A DNA stretch of 64,000 nt from Aquipseudomonas ullengensis (lineage in GTDB: Bacteria > Pseudomonadota > Gammaproteobacteria > Pseudomonadales > Pseudomonadaceae): positions 310,001-374,000 of the forward strand of contig NZ_JACJUD010000003.1 of the NCBI RefSeq assembly GCF_014174475.1, in the 5' to 3' direction. This document shows, one piece after another, positions 55,193 to 64,000 of the stretch. Within the stretch, counting starts at the first letter, position 1. Every line of letters begins with the position of its first letter. The notes beneath the pieces are model-generated. The model was not told the DNA's origin. It saw only the letters and a program-made list of their open reading frames with translations, and ran no database searches. A program made the translations under genes and the position numbers.

Positions 55193-56440
55193 ATGGCAAT
55201 CGTGCAGAGCGGCAAGATGATCGTCGGCCTCGATATCGGTACCTCCAAGGTGGTGGCGCTGGTGGGCGAGGTGACGGCCGATGGCCAACTGGAAATCGTC
55301 GGCATCGGCACCCATCCGTCGCGCGGCCTGAAGAAGGGCGTGGTGGTCAATATCGAGTCCACCGTGCAGTCGATCCAGCGCGCCGTGGAAGAGGCCCAAC
55401 TGATGGCGGGCTGCCGCATCCACTCGGCCTTCGTCGGCGTGGCCGGCAACCACATTCGCAGCCTGAACTCGCACGGCATCGTGGCCATTCGTGATCGCGA
55501 AGTCAGCCCGGCCGACCTCGAGCGCGTGCTTGACGCTGCCCAGGCCGTGGCAATCCCGGCCGACCAGCGTGTACTGCACACCCTGCCGCAGGATTACGTG
55601 ATCGATAACCAGGAAGGCGTGCGCGAGCCGCTGGGCATGTCCGGCGTCCGCCTGGAAGCCAAGGTGCACGTGGTCACCTGCGCAGTGAATGCCTCGCAGA
55701 ACATCGAGAAGTGCGTGCGCCGCTGCGGCCTGGAAGTCGACGACATCATCCTCGAGCAACTGGCGTCCGCTTATGCGGTGCTGACCGACGATGAGAAGGA
55801 GCTGGGCGTGTGCCTGGTCGACATCGGCGGCGGTACCACTGACATCGCCATCTTCACCGAAGGTGCGATACGTCACACGGCGGTGATTCCGATCGCTGGT
55901 GACCAGGTTACCAATGATATCGCAATGGCATTACGCACCCCGACCCAGTATGCCGAGGAGATCAAGATTCGGTATGCTTGCGCCCTAGCCAAGCTGGCCG
56001 GTCCGGGGGAAACCATCAAGGTTCCCAGTGTGGGAGATCGGCCGCCGCGGGAACTGTCCCGCCAGGCTCTTGCCGAGGTTGTCGAGCCCCGTTACGACGA
56101 GCTCTTCACCCTGATTCAGGCTGAGCTGCGGCGCAGTGGCTATGAGGACATGATCCCTGCCGGGATCGTCCTCACCGGTGGCACCGCCAAGATGGAAGGT
56201 GCCGTCGAACTGGCCGAAGAGATCTTTCACATGCCGGTGCGTTTGGGCGTACCCCACAGCGTCAAAGGACTGACCGACGTCGTGCGTAATCCTATCTATT
56301 CCACAGGCGTAGGCCTGCTGATGTACGGGCTGCAGAAGCAGGCCGACGGCATCTCCATGTCCGCCGGCAACCTGTATAGCGATGAACCCAAGACACCAGT
56401 ACTGGAACGGCTTAAACGCTGGGTCCAGGGCAATTTCTGA
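55193..56440 (+). CDS. ftsA: Cell division protein FtsA
   Basis: 415 residues, actin-like ATPase: 'IVGLDIGTSKVVALVGEV' phosphate 1 loop, 'CLVDIGGGTTDIAIFTEGAI' phosphate 2, and a C-terminal amphipathic tail 'PVLERLKRWVQGNF' that anchors it to the membrane. It tethers FtsZ and recruits later division proteins. ftsZ follows after 53 bases with a strong AAGGAGAG ribosome site. Confidence 0.97.
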   Translation: MAIVQSGKMIVGLDIGTSKVVALVGEVTADGQLEIVGIGTHPSRGLKKGVVVNIESTVQSIQRAVEEAQLMAGCRIHSAFVGVAGNHIRSLNSHGIVAIRDREVSPADLERVLDAAQAVAIPADQRVLHTLPQDYVIDNQEGVREPLGMSGVRLEAKVHVVTCAVNASQNIEKCVRRCGLEVDDIILEQLASAYAVLTDDEKELGVCLVDIGGGTTDIAIFTEGAIRHTAVIPIAGDQVTNDIAMALRTPTQYAEEIKIRYACALAKLAGPGETIKVPSVGDRPPRELSRQALAEVVEPRYDELFTLIQAELRRSGYEDMIPAGIVLTGGTAKMEGAVELAEEIFHMPVRLGVPHSVKGLTDVVRNPIYSTGVGLLMYGLQKQADGISMSAGNLYSDEPKTPVLERLKRWVQGNF

Positions 56441-56493
56441 TGTGAACCCGCGGTAGCTGTAGGCGATACAACTAGAAAAGAAGGAGAGGGGAA

Positions 56494-57690
56494 ATGTTCG
56501 AACTCGTAGATACCATCCCGCAAAGCGCAGTTATCAAAGTAATCGGCGTGGGCGGCGGCGGCGGTAATGCCGTTAACCACATGATCAAGGACAACATCGA
56601 AGGCGTTGAATTCATCTGCGCCAACACCGATGCGCAAGCGCTGAAGAACGTAGGCGCGCGCAGCGTATTGCAACTCGGCCCTGGCGTGACCAAGGGCCTG
56701 GGTGCCGGTACCAACCCGGAAATCGGCCGTCAGGCCGCCATGGAAGACCGTGAGCGCATCGCCGAAGTGCTGCGTGGCGCCGACATGGTCTTCATCACCA
56801 CCGGCATGGGTGGCGGTACCGGTACCGGTGCGGCCCCGATCATTGCCGAAGTGGCGAAGGAAATGGGCATCCTCACCGTTGCCGTGGTCACCCGTCCGTT
56901 CCCGTTCGAAGGGCGCAAACGCATGCAAGTCGCCGACGAGGGCATCCGTGCCCTGGCCGAGTGCGTCGACTCGCTGATCACCATCCCCAACGAAAAACTG
57001 CTGACCATTCTCGGCAAGGACGCCAGCCTGCTGTCCGCCTTCGCCAAGGCTGACGACGTACTGGCCGGTGCCGTGCGCGGCATCTCCGACATCATGCAGC
57101 GTCCGGGCCTGATGAACGTCGACTTCGCTGACGTGAAAACCGTGATGGGCGAAATGGGTCTGGCGATGATGGGTACCGGCTGCGCCAGCGGTCCGAACCG
57201 TGCTCGCGAAGCGACCGAAGCGGCGATCCGCAACCCGCTGCTGGAAGACGTCAACCTGCAGGGCGCTCGTGGCATCCTGGTCAACATCACCGCTGGTCTG
57301 GACCTGTCCCTCGGCGAATACGCTGCGGTCGGCGAGATCATCGAGGCGTTCGCCTCCGAACACGCCACTGTGAAAGTGGGCGCGGTGATCGATCCGGACG
57401 TACGTGACGAGCTGCACGTGACTGTAGTGGCCACCGGCCTGGGCGCGCGTATCGAGAAGCCGGTCAAGGTTATCGACAATACCGTGCCGACCGCTGTAGC
57501 TGCTCCGGCTGCCGTTATCAGCGCCGCCCCGCGCGCTGCCGAGCAACCGAGCGTCAACTACAAGGACTACGAGCGCCCAACCGTTCAGCGTCAAAGCCTC
57601 GCCGGCAGTGCCGCTGCGGCCAAGCTGAATACTCAGGATGACCTGGACTATCTCGATATTCCGGCCTTCCTGCGTCGCCAAGCTGATTGA
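56494..57690 (+). CDS. ftsZ: Cell division GTPase FtsZ
   Basis: 398 residues, tubulin-like. The signature GGGTGTG is at 106-112, the T7 loop around '[14 protein letters not shown]'-like '[11 protein letters not shown]' follows, and the C-terminal conserved peptide '[16 protein letters not shown]' binds FtsA, ZipA and MinC. It forms the Z ring. The ZapE gene earlier in the window (26039-27133) encodes one of its partners. Confidence 0.98.
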   Translation: MFELVDTIPQSAVIKVIGVGGGGGNAVNHMIKDNIEGVEFICANTDAQALKNVGARSVLQLGPGVTKGLGAGTNPEIGRQAAMEDRERIAEVLRGADMVFITTGMGGGTGTGAAPIIAEVAKEMGILTVAVVTRPFPFEGRKRMQVADEGIRALAECVDSLITIPNEKLLTILGKDASLLSAFAKADDVLAGAVRGISDIMQRPGLMNVDFADVKTVMGEMGLAMMGTGCASGPNRAREATEAAIRNPLLEDVNLQGARGILVNITAGLDLSLGEYAAVGEIIEAFASEHATVKVGAVIDPDVRDELHVTVVATGLGARIEKPVKVIDNTVPTAVAAPAAVISAAPRAAEQPSVNYKDYERPTVQRQSLAGSAAAAKLNTQDDLDYLDIPAFLRRQAD

Positions 57691-57721
57691 TTGAGTCTAT
57701 CGGGAGTATGATGGTGATTAG

Positions 57722-57758
57722 TGTTCAGCAAAGGCCGGTTCTGCTATTATCGCCGGCC
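57722..57758 (+). promoter_or_regulatory. Probable lpxC promoter with a framing inverted repeat
   Basis: TGTTCA (57722-57727), 17 bases, TATTAT (57745-57750). GGCCGG (57733-57738) and CCGGCC (57753-57758) flank the -10. It lies in the 112-base ftsZ-lpxC gap; lpxC in pseudomonads has its own transcription start. Confidence 0.5.
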
Positions 57759-57766
57759 ATTGTTGA

Positions 57767-58714
<948 letters not shown>

Positions 58715-58740
58715 GCGATACCCTTCCTTCTAGTTGTATT

Positions 58741-58769
58741 CAGGCCACCTTCGGGTGGCCTGTTTTTTT
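58741..58769 (+). terminator. Terminator after lpxC
   Basis: CAGGCCACC, TTCG tetraloop, GGTGGCCTG, then seven T. A textbook intrinsic terminator. Confidence 0.92.
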
Positions 58770-58776
58770 CTGTCCT

Positions 58777-59235
58777 TCAGCTTTCCTTGGGCTTGGCGTG
58801 ACTGGCCAGGCGCTCCAGGGCGGCGCGCAGCCTGGGATCACTGATGCCTTCGGCGGCGCTGTTGATACTGTCTGCCGCGGCGTCCGACAGCTCGGCCTGG
58901 CGGCCGACATACGCGACCTGTCCGGTGGGTGGGCGCACCTTGATCTGGATCTTTTTCAGCCCGGCGAACTCCGGCAGCGACTGTAGCTGGCGTTGCAGGC
59001 GCCGCTGCTGGTAGTGCAGGCGCGTGGCCCAGTGGCCATTGCTGGTCAGCAGCAACAGACAGCCGTCGCGCCAACTGGCAACCAGGCAATGCTCGCGGGC
59101 CGCGACCTCAAGCTGCGCATCGACCAGCGCCTGCAAATTGGCCAAGCGGTGGGCCTGGGCCAGCATCACCTGCAGCGGCTTGGCTTCGCGCAGCAGTGCG
59201 GCAGTGGCCTTGGCTGGCAGTGGGCGAAAGGTCAT
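58777..59235 (-). CDS. dciA: DnaB helicase-loading protein DciA (DUF721)
   Basis: 152 residues, DUF721 family: basic N-terminal 'KATAALLREAKPLQVMLAQ', central KH-like part and a loose C-terminus. DciA replaces DnaC as helicase operator in most bacteria, including Pseudomonas. It is convergent with lpxC and divergent from secA, the place where enterics have secM. Assignment rests on family sequence and synteny. Confidence 0.85.
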   Translation of the reverse strand: MTFRPLPAKATAALLREAKPLQVMLAQAHRLANLQALVDAQLEVAAREHCLVASWRDGCLLLLTSNGHWATRLHYQQRRLQRQLQSLPEFAGLKKIQIKVRPPTGQVAYVGRQAELSDAAADSINSAAEGISDPRLRAALERLASHAKPKES

Positions 59236-59369
59236 GGGCGGGCAATCTGATCAATGATTCGGCATGTTAGCAAACAGGGGTTGTAGCTGTCGGCTGGCGT
59301 CCCCATATAGATGTTGTAACAACTGTTTGGTTGGTGGATTCGCCTCTGAGGTGTAGAGGGCAGGATGCG

Positions 59370-59398
59370 CTTTCATCGCCGACGTTTCCGGGTAGAAT
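59370..59398 (+). promoter_or_regulatory. Probable secA promoter
   Basis: CTTTCA (59370-59375), 17 bases, TAGAAT (59393-59398), start near 59405; leader of about 79 bases. The -10 is good, the -35 weak. Confidence 0.45.
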
Positions 59399-59412
59399 GC
59401 CCCCTTCGCACG

Positions 59413-59429
59413 CAGCCTCGTCGGCTGCA
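59413..59429 (+). promoter_or_regulatory. Hairpin in the secA leader
   Basis: GCAGCC, TCGTC, GGCTGC: a six-base stem inside the predicted secA leader. It could affect translation or be incidental. Confidence 0.35.
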
Positions 59430-59483
59430 GGGCTGGTGTTTTGCGCCGTCCCTCCGTCCCCATTAGTGGAAGAATCTGCCGAT

Positions 59484-62219
<2,736 letters not shown>

Positions 62220-62245
62220 TCCACGCCAGGCCTGCTATATAAAAC

Positions 62246-62281
62246 AACGCCGCGACCGGCTTAGCCGCTCGCGGCGTTTTT
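62246..62281 (+). terminator. Terminator after secA
   Basis: AACGCCGCGA (62246-62255) and TCGCGGCGTT (62269-62278) pair around a 13-base loop, followed by a T run. Confidence 0.88.
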
Positions 62282-62336
62282 CCACCTTTGCCGCGCCAGT
62301 GCGCGGCTTTGTACTGCTGATGAAGGAGCGTCCCAC

Positions 62337-63554
62337 ATGGCCGTTGGTCTTGGTCCCTTGCCTGTCCTGCACCCGGTTCCCGGTTTCGAACTGGGCATCT
62401 CTTCTGCCGGCATCAAGCGCCCGGGGCGCAAGGATGTGGTGGTGATGCGCTGCGCCGAAGGCTCACGCGTGGCCGGTGTGACCACCACCAATGCGTTCTG
62501 CGCGGCGCCGGTCCTGGTGACCCGCGAACGCCTGCAGGGCGATGTGCGCTACCTGCTGACCAACACCGGTAATGCCAACGCCGGCACCGGCCCGGATGGC
62601 CTGAGCAACGCCCGCCGCACCTGCGACGCCCTGGCTGCGCTGACCGGCGTACCCGCTGAAGCCGTGCTGCCATTCTCCACTGGGGTGATCGGCGAGCCGC
62701 TGCCGGTGGCGAAGATCGAAGGTGCCCTGCAAGCCGCGCTGGATGATCTGTCCGAGAACCACTGGGCCGAAGCCGCCACCGGCATCATGACCACCGATAC
62801 GCTGCCCAAGGGCGCCAGCCGTCAGTTCCAGCACGATGGCGTCACCGTCACCGTGACCGGCATCAGCAAGGGCGCCGGGATGATCCGGCCGAACATGGCG
62901 ACCATGCTCGGCTACATCGCCACCGACGCCAAGGTCGCCCGCAGCGTGCTGCAGGACCTGGTGCGCGACGCGGCGAACAAGTCGTTCAACCGCATCACCA
63001 TCGATGGCGATACCTCGACCAACGACTGCTGCATGCTGATCGCCACCGGCCAGGCGGCGCTGCCGGAAATCAGCGAGGCCCGCGGCGAGCTGTTCGCCAA
63101 GCTCAAGCAGGCGGTGTTCGAGGTGTTCATGGAAGTGGCCCAGGCCATCGTCCGTGACGGCGAAGGCGCGACCAAGTTCGTCACCGTGCTGGTCAATGGC
63201 GGCGGCACCCATCAGGAGTGCCTGGACGTCGCCTATGCCGTGGCCCACTCGCCGCTGATCAAGACTGCGCTGTTCGCCTCTGACCCGAACTGGGGGCGCA
63301 TCCTCGCTGCCGTCGGCTATGCCGGCGTGCCGCAACTGGATGTGAGCAAGATCGACGTGTTTCTCGGCGAGGTGTGCATCGCCAGCCAGGGTGGGCGCGC
63401 GGCAACCTACACCGAGGAGCAGGGCGCTGCGGTGATGGCGCGCGAAGAGATTGGTATCCGCATCGAGCTGGGGCGCGGCACCTGCAGCGAAACCATCTGG
63501 ACCACCGACCTGTCCCATGAGTACGTAAGAATCAACGCGGAATACCGCAGCTGA
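62337..63554 (+). CDS. argJ: Ornithine acetyltransferase / N-acetylglutamate synthase ArgJ
   Basis: 405 residues. ArgJ cuts itself before Thr189 in '[17 protein letters not shown]' to give alpha and beta chains; the Thr is then the nucleophile. It recycles the acetyl group from N-acetylornithine to glutamate in the cyclic arginine pathway. Downstream is a hairpin element only three bases past the stop. Order secA-argJ is the pseudomonad one. Confidence 0.96.
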   Translation: MAVGLGPLPVLHPVPGFELGISSAGIKRPGRKDVVVMRCAEGSRVAGVTTTNAFCAAPVLVTRERLQGDVRYLLTNTGNANAGTGPDGLSNARRTCDALAALTGVPAEAVLPFSTGVIGEPLPVAKIEGALQAALDDLSENHWAEAATGIMTTDTLPKGASRQFQHDGVTVTVTGISKGAGMIRPNMATMLGYIATDAKVARSVLQDLVRDAANKSFNRITIDGDTSTNDCCMLIATGQAALPEISEARGELFAKLKQAVFEVFMEVAQAIVRDGEGATKFVTVLVNGGGTHQECLDVAYAVAHSPLIKTALFASDPNWGRILAAVGYAGVPQLDVSKIDVFLGEVCIASQGGRAATYTEEQGAAVMAREEIGIRIELGRGTCSETIWTTDLSHEYVRINAEYRS

Positions 63555-63556
63555 TC

Positions 63557-63700
63557 TTAAACCTGCTCGCGATCTGCTGCGCTTCGGCTAAACGATGTTG
63601 AAAGCGGCCTCGGAATGCTCATTTACAACCGTAAACTCCGCTTCCTCGGCCACTTTCGCCACCGTTTATCTCTAGCTCGCGAGATCGTGAACAGGTTTAA
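63557..63700. repeat. 144-bp long imperfect hairpin element after argJ
   Basis: Outer arms 63557-63575 and 63682-63700 are inverted copies (17 of 19). Inner arms 63587-63626 and 63631-63670 (40 bases each, 27 matches) continue the pairing up to an AACC loop closed by GTTTAC-like/GTAAAC ends. No coding sense. It resembles an interspersed palindromic repeat or structured RNA more than a terminator. Confidence 0.7.
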
Positions 63701-63722
63701 CCGTACCGCCGGCTGCACCCGC

Positions 63723-63758
63723 ATTCCCGATATTCATGGACCCATGAATATCGGGAAT
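63723..63758. repeat. Perfect 17-base inverted repeat upstream of the GST gene
   Basis: ATTCCCGATATTCATGG (63723-63739), AC, then its exact reverse complement (63742-63758). No T tract. It lies 22 bases after the hairpin element and 62 before the GST start, so it may be an operator, REP-like repeat or part of the same element. Confidence 0.75.
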
Positions 63759-63820
63759 TTGCTATCTGCGGGGGCCGCTTTTAAGGTCGAGTGAAACCCC
63801 ACTGCACCTGGAGAGCGCGT

Positions 63821-64000
63821 ATGTCCCTGACCCTGGTAATCGGTAACAAGAATTTCTCGTCCTGGTCGCTACGGGCCTGGCTGACTATCGAGCTGACGGG
63901 CGCCGCCTACGACGAGGTGCTGGTTTCGCTGTACGGGCCAGAGAGCCGGCGCCAGTTGCTGCTACATTCACCCACCGGCAAAGTGCCGGTGCTCAAGTGC
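63821..64000 (+). CDS. Glutathione S-transferase family protein, N-terminal part (cut by window end)
   Basis: 60 residues are visible: MSLTLVIGNKNFSSWSLRAW and on through 'HSPTGKVPVLKC'. This is the thioredoxin-like N-terminal domain of a bacterial GST; the 'NFSSWSLRAWL' start and 'GKVPVL' cis-Pro loop are typical of a proteobacterial GST group. GGAGAG at 63810-63815 is the ribosome site. The substrate is unknown and the C-terminal domain lies outside the window. Confidence 0.85.
   Translation, partial: MSLTLVIGNKNFSSWSLRAWLTIELTGAAYDEVLVSLYGPESRRQLLLHSPTGKVPVLKC

Noticed and set aside
59331..59483. In-frame 51-codon extension of secA as a possible SecM-like leader
   Set aside because: No signal peptide or arrest motif, begins upstream of the predicted transcription start, and is fused in frame with secA rather than separate.

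Overview
This window is a stretch of ordinary, high-GC gammaproteobacterial core chromosome, almost certainly from a Pseudomonas species. The reasons are the gene content and order (tldD/pmbA, the npr-rapZ-ptsN-hpf-rpoN block, lpt/kds, mla, murA-his, algW, cysD-cysNC, petABC, sspAB, lpoA, rsmI-rnpB, the full dcw cluster, secA, argJ). From memory this matches P. aeruginosa PAO1 from about PA4474 down to PA4401. Pseudomonas-type REP palindromes also occur between genes. The species cannot be named from the sequence alone. I see no phage, insertion sequence, CRISPR, tRNA, defence system or other accessory island; genes are densely packed and nearly all recognisable.

Layout. 1-2505: TldD/PmbA peptide-processing protease subunits around the divergent ribosome-associated gene darP. 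2568-6163 (minus): the nitrogen-PTS/ribosome-hibernation block npr, rapZ, ptsN, hpf and then sigma-54 rpoN, separated by a long inverted repeat. 6309-9643 (minus): LPS transport and Kdo synthesis (lptB, lptA, lptC, kdsC, kdsD). 9888-12913 (plus): mlaFEDCB phospholipid transport. 13038-17881: ibaG, murA, hisG, hisD, hisC. 17928-19082 (minus): the envelope-stress protease algW. 19464-25953: a NIF3 protein, sulfate activation (cysD, cysNC), zapG-like, an alpha/beta hydrolase and trpS. 26039-30654: zapE, a GlxA-type regulator, an acyl-CoA dehydrogenase and a Tas-type aldo/keto reductase. 30932-35760: rplM-rpsI, petABC and sspA-sspB. 35812-40251: dolP, a SIS-domain isomerase, yraN, lpoA and rsmI. 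40291-40637: rnpB. 40951-58714: the division and cell-wall cluster mraZ to lpxC. 58777-64000: dciA, secA, argJ and the start of a glutathione S-transferase gene.

The dominant theme is envelope construction: LPS core sugar synthesis and export, outer-membrane lipid asymmetry, peptidoglycan precursor synthesis (murA, murE, murF, mraY, murD, murG, murC, ddlB), septal synthesis (ftsL, ftsI, ftsW, ftsQ, ftsA, ftsZ), an activator of peptidoglycan synthase (lpoA), lipid A commitment (lpxC), envelope stress sensing (algW) and secretion (secA). Many neighbouring genes overlap by ATGA or TGATG, which implies translational coupling.

I found no undescribed protein system. What is unexplained lies between genes: a 267-bp nested palindromic element upstream of algW/NIF3, a 144-bp hairpin element just after argJ followed by a perfect 17-bp inverted repeat, an inverted repeat between rpoN and hpf whose arms each resemble a sigma-54 -24/-12 element, several REP-like palindromes, four phased MraZ-type repeats, and a tandem 10-bp repeat next to the GlxA-type regulator.
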